A DNA stretch of 64,000 nucleotides, taken from NCBI GenBank assembly GCA_963565915.1, contig OY751493.1:3348001-3412000 (forward strand). Direction: 5' to 3'. Shown in pieces: positions 1-11,711 of this stretch (positions within the stretch are counted from its first letter, which is position 1; each line of letters starts with the position of its first letter). A program made the translations under genes and the position numbers. Source of the stretch: Entoloma clypeatum. Taxonomy: Eukaryota > Basidiomycota > Agaricomycetes > Agaricales > Entolomataceae. The notes below the pieces were generated by a model, which had not been told where the DNA came from, did no database searches, and saw only the letters and a program-made list of their open reading frames with translations.

Positions 1-1
1 T

Positions 2-654
2 GCACCGAGGCTGCCGAGTTCGACGTCTTCATCAGCTGCGACTACGAGCACTGGACTGGATTTCACTACCCTTCGTGCGATCCACACGAGATATCTTGAT
101 CGGTTGTTGACGGGATGCCTTCTAACGAATCCTGCGCTCACGTCTATCCTTCGACCACTAATGGACCTCTGCGAGAGATTCGTCGCACAGGTAGAACGCT
201 GGGGCGGGGATGTGCTTCCTGCATTACTATTCGAGGGAAGTATAAAAGGTGGGGATGAAAGGGTGGGCGCTATGGTGCAAGAACGGTGGGAGTTGGTGAC
301 CGAGATCAACGAGGTTGGGACAACTGTTCACATTCTGGATCTCTTTCTTACAATCTATCTACTTTGCATCAGATCCTGCAGACGGCATTGGACTCGTTCT
401 ATGAACAACTTTCGTCGTCTGTGTCCCAGCAACCGTTTACCACAGCAACAGATGCATCAAAATCAATTGTCATGAATGCGAGTTTGGCAAATCACACGAG
501 TGTCAACTTTTCTCGCGGCGCTCGGGGGCTTGAAGGTGGGGTTGGCGAGGTTCGGCGACATGTTGAGCGGTTGTTGCTGAGGCTAGACTTTAACAGTGGG
601 TTTTCGAAACGCCAGGAATCAAGGGATATACTTGTTGAGGGTGGAATTTTGTAA
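2..654 (+). CDS. Gamma-tubulin complex component (GCP/Spc97-Spc98 family), C-terminal part
   Basis: This is the 3' end of a gene that starts outside the window. GCP proteins form the ring that nucleates microtubules at spindle pole bodies, and their C-terminal domain contacts gamma-tubulin. The first exon, open from base 2, reads a helical stretch with the family's 'H..YLDRLL..CLL' pattern followed by '[12 protein letters not shown]'. A probable intron at 314-372 (GT-AG, phase 0) joins it to a second exon containing 'LDSFYEQL' and ending in '[11 protein letters not shown]', which resembles the usual GCP ending. The stop is at 652-654. Without the intron the two good segments lie in different frames. 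I cannot tell which GCP (2 to 6) this is. The family call rests on recalled patterns, not an alignment. Confidence 0.6.
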
Positions 655-830
655 AGAGTATATATTAATAACATTAAGGGTCAAGTTGGAACCAGATGTA
701 CAGCGCACGGTGGAGGGTTGTGAGTCTTACCGGATGGATCAGGCGGGTACCCGGAGTCTCCACGGTAAAAAGCAGATCTATGAGCTTGGCTGCACACCGC
801 CTCTTTCATCAACTACAACTCCTCAGCCCT

Positions 831-2047
831 ATGTCGTCCCGTCTGTCCTCCATCTCTTCCCCATATCTCTCACTAACCCCCCGCGCAGAGTACACCCCCC
901 GTCTCCTCGGTGCAGCCAACACCCTCGGTACATCCCTCCTCATCCGTCTCTCGATCTCATCGATCTCATCGTCTCTATCTTTCCAGACCATCGCGTCTTT
1001 ATCGAGCAGAACGGATCTGTCGTCTCGCCCTTCCACGACATCCCTCTCTTCGCCGATCAGAATAATGGCATCTTCAACATGATCGTCGAGGTCCCCCGCT
1101 GGACCAACGCCAAGATGGAGATCTCCAAGGAGGAGCCCTTCAACCCAATCAAACAGGATATCAAAAAGGGCAAACTGAGATACGTCCGCAACTGTTTCCC
1201 CCACCATGGATACATTTGGAACTATGGAGCTTTTCCTCAAGTAACAAAAACAACCTGCACGCCTGCCTCTTCACCCTTTTGACATTTCTCATTGCAGACT
1301 TGGGAAGACCCCGCCCATTCCCATGCAGAGACCAAAGCCAAGGGCGACAATGACCCCCTCGACGTCTGCGAAATCGGAGAGCAGGTCGGCTACGTCGGAC
1401 AAGTTAAGCAGGTCAAGGTCCTCGGTATCATGGCCCTTCTCGATGAAGGCGAAACGGACTGGAAGGTCATCGTCGTCGACGTTCAGGATCCGCTCGCATC
1501 CAAGTTGAACGACATAGAGGATGTCGAGAGACACCTTCCCGGCTTGATTCGCGCGACGAACGAGTGGTTCAGGTGACGTGACCAATCCTTCCTCACATAC
1601 ATGTCTCGTTGCTTACACGCTGACATGCAGGATTTACAAGATTCCCGACGGAAAACCCGAGAATACCTTTGCCTTCTCTGGGGAGGCCAAAAACAAAAAG
1701 TATGCGACAGAGATCATCCACGAATGTCATGAATCCTGGCGTCGCCTGATCACTGGCGAATCCCCGGCTAAGACCCCGGCCTATGACCTCTCCATGTCTG
1801 TTCCAACGGTTGCTCATCACCCACTTGGATTTCTGACAGTTTCTTGTTCCAGCCGCAACATCACCATCAAGAACTCTCCAGGTTTCCTTCGCCGAGATGA
1901 TCCGGCGTACACCAGTATCCCGGCTGATTCGAGGAAGGCCCCTGCTCCAATTGATCCTTCTGGTAATCCCCGTTATCTTTGAAACATTCACTGGCTGATG
2001 TTTTTCTAGTTTCAAAATGGTTCTACATTTCCTCGGCTCAGGTTTAA
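831..2047 (+). CDS. IPP1: Inorganic pyrophosphatase (soluble, family I)
   Basis: Hydrolyses pyrophosphate to phosphate in the cytosol, pulling biosynthetic reactions forward. The spliced product closely follows yeast Ipp1: 'FHDIPL', 'EVPRWTNAK', '[18 protein letters not shown]', the catalytic '[12 protein letters not shown]' loop, '[16 protein letters not shown]' and 'IYKIPDGK'. I place introns at 841-888, 928-986, 1241-1297, 1573-1630, 1796-1852 and 1963-2009. The last exon gives the expected ending '[10 protein letters not shown]'. With the first intron removed the protein starts MSSQYTPR, like cytosolic family members. Reading straight through 841-888 would add a Ser-rich leader, which I think less likely because that segment has a branch-like CTAAC and a 3' AG. 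Confidence 0.95.
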
Positions 2048-2372
2048 AGGTTGTGACGTCGTCGGAAATAACAGACAATCTTTGGAGCATTCCAGTTACC
2101 ATATGTAGAATGAAGCATTTATCTGGATGAATACAACCTTTCTTTCTATCCATCCTAAATCTTGTGGAGCACGCAACGCTCATAGAGATCGCAAGATTTA
2201 TACATTACATTAGCAAGGTTCCAATTAGGTTACAATTGTCTGCCATGCAACATCATTGGCGCTGTTTATCAACAACGACATCGGGTTGCGGAGCAGGATA
2301 CCGGCAGTATCTGTCAGATATCGAGGTCACTGTCCATGTTCCTGATATGAATAATTAGCGAAAAGGCCCACA
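2048..2372. other. Intergenic spacer between convergent genes
   Basis: 3' flanks of the pyrophosphatase and POM152 genes, which run toward each other. Only short chance reading frames; no RNA gene or repeat seen. Confidence 0.6.
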
Positions 2373-5300
2373 TTAAACGGCACGAGGCAAACCTTCCAAA
2401 GCCGAGAATACTGAATATTCATGTGTATTAATTCGGGAAACTGTATGTGTTTCCAGAACCTTGCCAGGCTTACCGCCTTTCTTGACGCTGGGCTCAGACC
2501 GTTGGTATGTGAAGGTAAACGGAGGTTCACCGATGAGGGTGAAGACAATCTCGGCTTGATCACCTTTAGGAAGGCGAACATTATGACGACGTTTTTGCAT
2601 AATTGCCAGTACATACCCTCGTGAATGTCCTGGAATATCCGTTTCCCATGTCCAACTTTCGCAGAAGGCAAGGAGTACACATTGAAATGGAGGTCTGCGA
2701 CTGCAGCTTTACACATTTTTTGTTGATGGGCTATTGAGGTTATCACGAATTCTCCCGGTTGCTGTTGTTGTATAGAGAAAGGAGAGACGTTAGTTTCGCG
2801 ACTGTAAGCTTTCCCATTGAGGCGATAACTGCCAATTGACTTTGAACGCAGCTCACGAAACAACAAAAAGAGGACAAACCCAATGGTCCAAGGCGGAATT
2901 CCCTCTAGCTGGAACTGCATTACATCTCCAACACAGTAGTCCACTCGCTTGTCGAAGGGGATGATCGCCGCTGTCTCAGCAACATCAACCCAGATTGAAC
3001 TCGACAACGGGTCCAAGGCCGCTGGCGCACATTTGGATGCGTCACGAACGGATTCAATGGTGACGAGATGAGGTCCAACCGATTTGAAATGATACGGAGG
3101 CAGATTGATCTTCCACATATGGTCGGCTATCTCGATGGTTCTTGTGTCGAGCTGACTCGTTCCCACAGTTTTGATAGAGACCACCAAAGTGAATGGCGGG
3201 GTGCCATCGAGAAGCACAGTGCCATCTGCTGTGAGTGCGTCCAAGGGTACGAAAGCGTCGTTCAGACAATATGACATGCGGTTTCGATTTTTGAAATGAG
3301 CGGAAGGACGAGCAGACACGTTTTGCTCGAATAACAATCGCTCTAACCGAGGGATGATCATGTTTCTGTGCTTCGCGAGTGGGTATTCTGCATCGCCAAT
3401 TTGTTTGACCTCATAGTAGATGCGTCCAGGTTGCGAAGTTTGCAGTTGGAATCGTGTATGTTGTTGAATGCTGTTGAAAACAGGTTGATCGATCAATTTG
3501 GTCCCTCCTGCTTCAGCGTTCTGGGCGATGTTGTACATGATCTGGAAGGGTGGATGACCTGTGTTGTTTCTGAGCAAAAATGCCGGTACGATAATCAGGC
3601 ATCTGACACACACCTTGCAGATCAAGTTCAACGTAACTAGAAGTGCCCTCACAAATGCTCCAGAGAAGATAAGAACCGTTGTTGGGGTCATACGTGGCCC
3701 TCGTTTTTGGCGAAAGTCGCGCAGACGGCCTCGGTACCCAATCAACTTCGTATGTCGAAGCATCAGGGATGATGAAGCCAGGGCAGTAGGCATCCGCCAC
3801 CTAGTTGTAATCATCAGCACAACGGGGGATGGTAAGGGCGAAAGGAGGACTCCTCGTACATCAACGAGCTCATAAACACCCTTCTTATCAACAACGAGGT
3901 TATCATTTGGGCTGGTCAAGGTTGCCGTAAGTATTTTACCATCTTCAATTCGGCGATATTTAAGGCGCCAAGGCTTTAGATAGAACATCAATCAGGCCGT
4001 TTGTGGATTGAAATGGACAAAATTTCACTGACAGCATCTCCAGTAAGCCGTAACGGGAGGGCCACTGATTTATTCTCCAGGACGGTGACTCGGCGTTTAT
4101 GCCCACTTCCATAGAGTTTAGCTGTCGGCTAAATGTGGTGTTAGACGTCTGCGAGGAACCATCTGCTGATTCACGGAGAAATTACCTTGACTCCTCTAAC
4201 AACAACAGTGATACCAGGGACAGATACAGGACGTTTGCACTTGTAAGCGTCTTCGACACTCACTGTTGGCATCCATTACTTCCATCAACATCATGTTGGC
4301 GTAGTGGAGACTTGCTTGATACTCACCAATGTTGATGTCGAAGGTCCCACCGTCACTATCCAAGCCCTTGGGAATTGGGATCTGGAGAGATTCTCTCGGC
4401 GTCTCAATGCCCTGAATCTCAACGATATCTGAGCTCCTTGGACCGACTACTTGGACTTCGAGATTCCAAGGACCTGTACCCTACGGTTGGTGCAGAAACA
4501 TCATCAAAGACAAAACAATGAAGAACGTCATTACATACCTTCAGGTCAACATCAAGTGACACTGTGTTGCCCTCACAACTACTGATCTTTCTTTTGTTTC
4601 CGGAGTGATTGGACGTGGCCGTCACAAAATCGGCTCCAGCAGGTGGGTGAATCACTTGTTCAATACTTGGGCCATTCAACTCCACTCTTTTATAATGGGT
4701 GTCGCTGATTTGAACAAATGTGAAGGTATAGTGACCACTTCGATCTGGTTGAAGCGTAAGTTCTCCGCGAGACGTGGCAAATGTCTTCGCTAGCTCGCGA
4801 GGTGACTCCTTATCTCGTCGCATGCGATAATACACTTGGAATGGTGGAGTGCCATGCAACGTAAGCGAAGCAGACACCCCTGTATCACCAGAGCTATTGC
4901 AGTACATTTCAGACATGCTTCATATAAACGGGAACCCGATATACCATTCGTGAATCCGCTTCCACTGGATCTCAGCCGTTGGCAAAGGTTTCTCAACTAC
5001 TTTGCATGTTTCTGGAGCCAACACATCACCTGAGCACCACTTGGGAGGTTTTGCCTAAGCAACCATTACAGGGAAGGAATGCTCAACATACCTTGCCGCG
5101 AACGCTGAGAATAGTATAGTCACCAGGAGCACTCGCCCGTACCGTCACCTCTTTCCTGCTACCTTGGGTCTTCAAAGTTTTCTTCCAGGGCTTATATCGT
5201 TTGCTCCCTTTGCTGCTCACATCAGCGTCAGTGGGGGGTTGGTAGCCCAGAGATATTTCCCAAGGAAAATCGAATTCGTCTGATTCAGTTGCGGAAATAG

Positions 5301-6878
5301 TTAACGGGACCTCGGACCCAATAAGAAGAGAGGTGGCCGAGCCAGGCCTGCAATTTTTGAACGAAAAAGCGGCTCGGCGCAGAACCATCAGAGAACGAGT
5401 CGTCGTGGTTTGGCTGGCTGATCCGGAAGACGTCACCAGATCGGAACCCACGCGAACGACGTTGCCGATACCATCTACCACTTCTTCCAAAGCATATACA
5501 TAAGTTCCCGGTGCATCCAAGGACACTGACAGAGGTATTTTCAGCTCCTGTGGGGCACGTCTTACCGTCCCTATCGGCTGGTGGTTTTGTGCGACAGTCA
5601 TATCTCGGTCAAGGTCGTTTTGGATACCCTCAACAAGAAAGTGTTCTCGGTTTCCGTTGATGGTCTTGAGCCACCGAAGACTCAATGGAGGAACCCCGCG
5701 AACGCGGATCATCAATTTTAGGTCGGAATCCTCTCCGGCGCAGCGTGTATTCTCGTTGTGCGACTCCTCGTCGATGAATTCTACACTGGGACAAGGGGAA
5801 ACAGTGAGAGAAGAAGGATATACAATGCGAGTGCTGGTGTCTGAGGCATCCGATACGCTCTCGAGGCGGAGAATTCCAGGTTTGGAAAGTTTGATGTGGA
5901 CGAGGGATTGGGTGCTTTGCAGCGATGACTGTAGGTTTTGCTGATCCGGCGCATCACCGTCGTCATATTCGTCGTACTCATTAGGATCGTGTGTACTCGA
6001 AGTGGGCTGAGAAATTCGTAACCTTACAACGCGAAGCTGTTCAATCGCCTTGAGGTCCTTTGGCGTCAAATCAACGATTTCCGCCTTAGCTTGACCGTGC
6101 ATGTCATCGACGAGGGGGGTAATAGAGTATCTGAGCCCGGATATCTTGGTGTTGTTTAGAAGGACAGGGACGAGGACGAAAGTGCTTGTCGGAGATAGGC
6201 AGTATGATAGACTCTGAGGGTTAAGGTGCGCCGTGCTTATTGGAGACATCCGAACGGTATGTTGGCCAAGAAGGTGGTCATCTTTGGACGTAGCAGAAGA
6301 GAGGAGTCCAAAGGTGAGAGGAGTGAGATAATCCAGAAAGCTGATTGCTTGGGGCGTGGATGGCACAGCTTGGCCATCTGCGCATGATGGTTTCATCGCA
6401 AGGGATGCCTCGGACAAAGACAAGGGCTCACCTGAAAATGAAGGCGGGGTTGGTCCAAATGCGTGAGACGTCAAAGGCAGGTTGAGGCTGATTCCGCCGA
6501 ACATTAGGCCATCAAAAAACCACAGAACTATGATCTGGAGCAAGACCACAGCCTTGCTGTAGTTTAGCCGTGGTATGCGAAGCTGTGCGAGTGTGGTGCA
6601 GTAGACAAAGTCGACAAAGAGCCATTTTCTGCATTTTGCGAGGCCGTCGTCCCCGGAGAGGATGTGCCACGAGAAGTCTGCGAGTTTGACTGCCTGTAGG
6701 ATAGGGTCGTAATTGATGAGAGAGTTAGGTACCGTACATCGTCGAGTGCACCGACCTGACAGAGGAGTCCGAGACTAAGAGCATAAAGACGTTGTGATGG
6801 AATGTCGAGATATTTCTCTGGAATGAGCTGTGAGGGCCCTGCCATTGGTGGAGGCGATGGAGGCTTTCGAGCCGACAT
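2373..6878 (-). CDS. POM152: Nucleoporin POM152 (pore membrane protein)
   Basis: Pom152 is the ring-forming membrane nucleoporin that anchors the nuclear pore complex in the envelope. The N-terminal exon reads 'IPEKYLDIPSQRLYALSLG', the conserved Pom152 opening. After an intron come 'KWLFVDFVYC', 'QLRIPRLNYSKAVVLLQ' and a hydrophobic membrane segment 'IIVLWFFDGLMFGGISL'. The rest is a long lumenal region of repeated Ig-like beta domains, each with a 'G.PP(F/W)' strand such as 'GTPPFQVYY', 'GTPPFTLVV', 'GIPPWTIGF' and 'GEPPFTFTY'. The end reads 'VLETHTVSRINTHEYSVFSA', typical of the family's last Ig repeat, and stops near 2373. The length of about 1.2-1.3 thousand residues fits. Introns near 6730, 5090, 4930, 4510, 4330 and 4010 are inferred from frame changes. 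Confidence 0.9.
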
Positions 6879-6951
6879 GGCTGAGGTGAAGACTGCGAGC
6901 CAAAATTCGGAGGTGGTCGAGCTGGAGCAGGACCGTGACGGTGTCCAGGAG

Positions 6952-6987
6952 CACGTGACTCCTGGGACAAGTGTATGACGACACGTG
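6952..6987. promoter_or_regulatory. Two CACGTG palindromes in the POM152 / RNase III-like divergent promoter
   Basis: CACGTG occurs at 6952-6957 and 6982-6987, between the two divergent start codons. CACGTG is the E-box core bound by fungal bHLH factors such as Cbf1. Binding here is inference. Confidence 0.4.
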
Positions 6988-7006
6988 TTTGATCTTCCTA
7001 CATACT

Positions 7007-7974
7007 ATGACTGCAAATCTCCCATCTCTTCCCAAGATCGAAGGAGATACCGTAGACATCGTTCTCGATGTCTATACCCACAAATCTCTTCGACCTGCTG
7101 CCGCTGAGCTCAATCATGAATATGGAGACGCTGATCGCCTTGCAGAGCTCGGGGCCAAGATCCTTGAACTCGCAGTTACCTTTCACTATTACTCCAAAAA
7201 GCCCATGTTAACCGCCTCCGAGCTGACTGTAGGTTGTCACGAACGTGATAGTTGTCCAATCATGCAATGCTTTAAACTTTCAGGACAAAAGTAGCAGCGC
7301 GCTCTCTGACGCAAACATCGTTTTCTGGCTCGATAACTATGGGTTGCGGAACAAGTTACGCTATGCACCATCAGAAAAAGACAATGTCAATACCCCACAC
7401 GTACGAATTACCATCTTTTGATTCAGCAATTGCGGTTGTCCTGAAGCTATGCACAGGAACTTCGACGATTTTTCAACACCTATGTTGGGGCCGTGTACAT
7501 ACGCAACGGAATGCATACTGTACAGGACTGGCTCTCTCGTTTGATCGACCCGGATGCAGATCCCGCACCTCACTATCCGGGGCTTGATCCGACGACACCA
7601 ATCACCCCTCCACACCAGAACTGGAATTCTCCACCTCCGCAACCCCCCAGCAGCCCCCCTCCACCACTTCCTCCCTCCATTTCATCTCCGACATCTGTTG
7701 GAAGTCCGAACTTCGTAACTTTGGCCCTTGTCAATCAAACAGCTATGCAGCGTGGATTTGCGGTAACATACCAAGCCGAGCAGACTGGCCCCCCTCATCT
7801 ACCCACTTGGACTGTCCGATGTTACAGTGGGTACCGTTCCACCTGTTCCTAGCAACCCCAACCTCATGATATGCTGCAGTAAATGGGGGCGAGCAAGGCA
7901 GGGGTACCGGGAAAAGCCAGAAGTTAGCGAAGGAGGATGCAGCTCGACAGGCTTGGGTAAGAATGGGATGGTAA
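7007..7974 (+). CDS. RNase III-like domain protein with C-terminal dsRBD, probably catalytically inactive
   Basis: The first half has an RNase III fold: 'LDVYTHKSLR', then 'DRLAELGAKILELAVTFHYY' where active enzymes have E-R-L-E-F-L-G-D, and 'FFNTYVGAVYIRNG' in place of the second D..E box. The third and fourth exons carry a double-stranded RNA binding domain ending 'GTGKSQKLAKEDAARQAW'. The acidic catalytic positions appear replaced, so the domain may serve as a structural or RNA-binding module, as in mitoribosomal mL44/mL57; that is inference. A Pro-rich linker at about 7620-7680 separates the domains. Introns lie near 7209-7284, 7401-7460 and 7827-7880. I chose ATG 7007; an in-frame ATG at 6971 exists, but it would put a promoter-like CACGTG inside the coding region. 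Confidence 0.75.
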
Positions 7975-8177
7975 ACACTTGGTCCACTGCAGTCTCCCTC
8001 TTCGTTCTGGAACATTTGCGCATGCGAGAGCTTCCCCCGAGTGAAAATCTATCGGAATATCTGTTCTTTGAGACTGACGATTCGAGATATTGTTGTATGT
8101 ACTATGTAGCATTCCATAACTTCAATTCACCAACTCATAGTCTGTCCCCCTTTGACATGTATTCCATTAATGCCGCT

Positions 8178-8912
8178 CTAACTAAGATACCAGAAAACGA
8201 GGTATGCTCCTAGCAGGCCTAACAAGACCTTTACTTGGGGATCGAGATTCGTTATCTTTGCAGTCGCCTGGTCCAGTGTGATCTTAACATCCGTGCTATC
8301 AACGGATGCTGGTCCTCCCCCCAATGTTTGACCTTTGCCTGTGAACACTCCTGACGACAATGTCGCACCATGTTTGCAAATAGCATTCTCAAGGGCACTA
8401 AATTGTAGCAGAGCATGCGAGATAAGAGGTTTTGACGATGGAGCTGACACTGTGTTTCGCTTACGTTTTGTTGGCTCCCCGGACTTGATCTACTTTCTTT
8501 GCCCCTTTCAAAAAGATGAAAGTTGGCCTATGAAGGACAATTCCATGAGAATGAATAGCAGAAAAGAGTCGGGAACTACATCGCGGAAATAGTATAGCGA
8601 CTGGCAACATCCTTGGCAGCGTCGACGTCACACTTGAGGAAGTTCACGTTCTTGTGCTGCCGTGCCAGTGCTTCATATATGGGTGCAATTGTATGGCATG
8701 GACCACACCTGGAATCGGGTTTGGCATGAGGTTTAGATATCTGCATTGCTGAATGAGCTCACCAAGTTGCATGGAAGTCGATGACCTGACGAATCTATGG
8801 GTGACGATTCAAGAATCAAAGTGTAAATAGGGAGCCTCACGGTCAATTTCTCTTGGGACTTTCCAAGGATTCCGTCCAATTGCGACAGGGATGAAATATG
8901 TGTTATAGACAT
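8178..8912 (-). CDS. Thioredoxin with a C-terminal membrane tail
   Basis: A thioredoxin-fold disulfide reductase. Five exons (8841-8912, 8763-8794, 8580-8708, 8465-8527, 8178-8397) join in phase with GT-AG borders to give about 171 residues. The active site is WCGPCH, followed by 'APIYEALA', 'NFLKCDVD', and the cis-proline strand 'YTISAMPTFIFLKG' ending at 'VRGANK'. After the fold comes a Gly/Ser-rich linker ('GKGQTLGGG') and then a hydrophobic last segment, 'VKVLLGLLGAYLVFWYLS', which ends the protein. That arrangement suggests a tail anchor holding the enzyme on an organelle membrane with the active site facing the cytosol; the location is inference. Ordinary cytosolic thioredoxins (about 105 residues) lack this tail. 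It shares its upstream spacer with the histone H4 gene. Confidence 0.85.
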
Positions 8913-8976
8913 CGCAATAGCTGGGCAGTCAGGTGAGGGGGGAACGTCGCTTGCGGCTGGTAGCTGCAGTGACGCT

Positions 8977-8982
8977 CACGTG
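8977..8982. promoter_or_regulatory. CACGTG palindrome between thioredoxin and histone H4 starts
   Basis: Lies in the 171-bp divergent spacer (start codons at 8912 and 9084). Candidate bHLH site; function not shown. Confidence 0.35.
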
Positions 8983-9083
8983 CGCTAATTCAACGCAATT
9001 TGAGAATCTCTCTTTGACCACCATACCATCATCGTCCTCGTAGGTCCTTGGGCTTATTTTCCCATACAAGCAAGCTTTGAATA

Positions 9084-9579
<496 letters not shown>

Positions 9580-9728
9580 ACGCTGCCTGTCTCGTTTATT
9601 TCAGACCATATATATTCCAATCTCGTTGATTTCCTGTAATATATATGTTAAGACCAATGCATGTTCATTTCCAGAAATACAACAATGGCAGACAATCTAT
9701 GTCCTCGGTCGTCAATCAACCCAGAGTA

Positions 9729-11558
9729 TCATTGGCTTCCTCTTTGTTCCGGTAGAGCTTGATGATGCGGATTGAACGTTAAAGGATGGAACGGAGGAAC
9801 GGTCGCATAAGTTGTAAACACTGCCGCTTCGTGATGGGACATGTTCTTAGCTTCATCATCCAACATTTCAGTGAGTCGGGAAGGGGAGATGATATGCGTT
9901 CCTGGAGGCGGGCAGTATGGGGCGGGAAATTTGGGAGAAAGACGATAATCCCTTGCGAGGATGCCTCTCTCAGGCCGGCTATGTTCGCCTGCAGATGATG
10001 CTCGACGGCGACGTATGACATTTTGATTGAGGGTACTGGGCACGGTGGCTTTGAGATCTATACTAGTCTGATCATCGTCGTGCCCATGTAGCGTAAGCCG
10101 GGCCATAGCCCAATGGTGCATACTCCTGACGCGGGACTTGGCCATAAGGCTAGGGGTTGTCTGGACGGAGGGTTTCATCTGTCCAGACGTCCCGTCAACA
10201 ATAGAGGGAACATCAGGAGGCTCCATCTTCTCCGCAACCAGTTTTGGTGCAACAGCCTTCTTCATAATGTGCATCAGCCTTATTCTCTTGCCTTGGAGGG
10301 GATGGAGCAGTAGCGGGGAACATGAAAAAGACAAAGGTGTCAAGATCTTTTCACCATCGACTATTTTGCTCCCAAAGGCGTCAACTCTGCGATCGTCCAC
10401 AAGATATTCAAGTCTCCAATAAAGCCTTGAATCATGCGATATGCCGGGCCTTTCGCTTGTTATTTTCGGTGCATGCAAAGACGACAGTTCACTTCCTCGT
10501 ACGACATAAACGCCGTTCGATTTCAGCCTTAGAGAAGCTTGCCTCGAGCAATAATCCCGCGTTTCGTCTCCGTTGAGAGTGATGCGTCGCAGAACAGGTA
10601 GACCTTCGATAGGAGCATAGTGAAAAATGAATGATTGTCTATGGATGGGTCTGAAGTGCGCTATGCCGTATAAGTTGGGAGGAGCAAAAGACTGCTTATT
10701 GAATCCAGAGAATTTGAAGCGTGCCAGAACTCCGCGGAAGCCTTCTTGATCGATCAACATCTCAACGATTGTTTTGTCAACCGAACCTAGAATCTTTGGG
10801 AGGTCTGGTCTCAAAGACGGAGTTTCGGAATGGGGAAACCGTGTCCGACGGTATTGCGGAGAAGAAGGGGCAGATTCAGAGCGAGATTCGAGACATGCAA
10901 GAGCGGCTGCAATCGCCATTTTTCGCGTCGTATCGTCAAGCTTAGACACTGCAAGTGATGTTTGATTTGTGATAGCGCAATCATTTTCCACAGGAGACAA
11001 TTCAGTGGCGTGAGTCAAAGGGGAGTCTTCACAAAGTGGTTGGGAAAAGACAGGGTCGTAAATGTATGCATTGGGAGCAGGGATGGACTCTGAGGTTGCT
11101 TCGTGTGAAGATAACGTTGGTTCGCTTGGCCCAGGGGGAAGAGCCCCTCCAATTTTGCCAGATTCATTCTCAAAGGGTGAAGATCCCAAATATAATCCAG
11201 AGGTCTGGGCCGTTCGTTCGTTGTCCTCCGTGTCTGATAGTTGGGCACTGGAGATACTTTCCAAAGACGAGAAGGCGGATGCCCTGCGAGCCCTGTATTT
11301 TCTGTGGATAGGCCCAAAGGTTCCAAAGGTTTCAATAGTTGTGATACTCGAGCTTTGTTCAATAGGACCCGGTGATAAGCATCCATCATCCAGGGACAAG
11401 ACCTCGTCGTCGAGATCGAAAATGATAGGGATATTCCCAGAAGTGAATGTTGAAGATAGTTGGCTTGCACTTAGTATTGGAGAAGGCGGCGTCAGGGTTG
11501 ACAGGGCAACAAGGGCCGACGACGATGGAGGAACTCGAAAAGCATTATCCTCGTCCAT
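9729..11558 (-). CDS. Uncharacterised 609-residue protein
   Basis: A single uninterrupted frame from ATG at 11558 to TGA at 9729, unusual in this intron-rich window. I recognise no named domain. Residues 1-250 are low-complexity and rich in Ser, Pro and acidic residues. Residues about 255-430 look folded: 'KTIVEMLIDQEGFRGVLARF', 'YGIAHFRPIHRQSFIFHY', 'LPVLRRITLNGDETRDYC', 'LYWRLEYLVDDRR', 'KILTPLSFSCSPLLLHP'. The C-terminal third is again disordered and ends near 'HHQALPEQRGSQ'. There is no signal peptide or clear membrane helix. The central block probably defines a fungus- or Agaricomycete-restricted family. Function unknown. It converges with histone H4 and is co-oriented with ALG9. Confidence 0.75.
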   Translation of the reverse strand: MDEDNAFRVPPSSSALVALSTLTPPSPILSASQLSSTFTSGNIPIIFDLDDEVLSLDDGCLSPGPIEQSSSITTIETFGTFGPIHRKYRARRASAFSSLESISSAQLSDTEDNERTAQTSGLYLGSSPFENESGKIGGALPPGPSEPTLSSHEATSESIPAPNAYIYDPVFSQPLCEDSPLTHATELSPVENDCAITNQTSLAVSKLDDTTRKMAIAAALACLESRSESAPSSPQYRRTRFPHSETPSLRPDLPKILGSVDKTIVEMLIDQEGFRGVLARFKFSGFNKQSFAPPNLYGIAHFRPIHRQSFIFHYAPIEGLPVLRRITLNGDETRDYCSRQASLRLKSNGVYVVRGSELSSLHAPKITSERPGISHDSRLYWRLEYLVDDRRVDAFGSKIVDGEKILTPLSFSCSPLLLHPLQGKRIRLMHIMKKAVAPKLVAEKMEPPDVPSIVDGTSGQMKPSVQTTPSLMAKSRVRSMHHWAMARLTLHGHDDDQTSIDLKATVPSTLNQNVIRRRRASSAGEHSRPERGILARDYRLSPKFPAPYCPPPGTHIISPSRLTEMLDDEAKNMSHHEAAVFTTYATVPPFHPLTFNPHHQALPEQRGSQ

Positions 11559-11711
11559 ATCGGAGGCCGATCCAAGGCCGATCCCTAGGCGGAGGAGTGG
11601 CGGGGATGAGGTGGTCGATGATTATAGTGGTAATAAGCGAGAGAAGTCAAATATTAAATAGTCAATTTCGAAACTTTATTATTATTGGGAAACCCAATTC
11701 CTTAATCTCTA

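Noticed and set aside
696..1082. A Ser-rich, mitochondrial-like leader on the pyrophosphatase
   Set aside because: It requires reading through a 48-base stretch with good intron features; splicing it gives the normal cytosolic N-terminus.
8178..8450. A stand-alone 90-residue membrane protein
   Set aside because: The frame begins only with GTG, and its 3' part splices in phase to thioredoxin exons, so it is the thioredoxin C-terminus.
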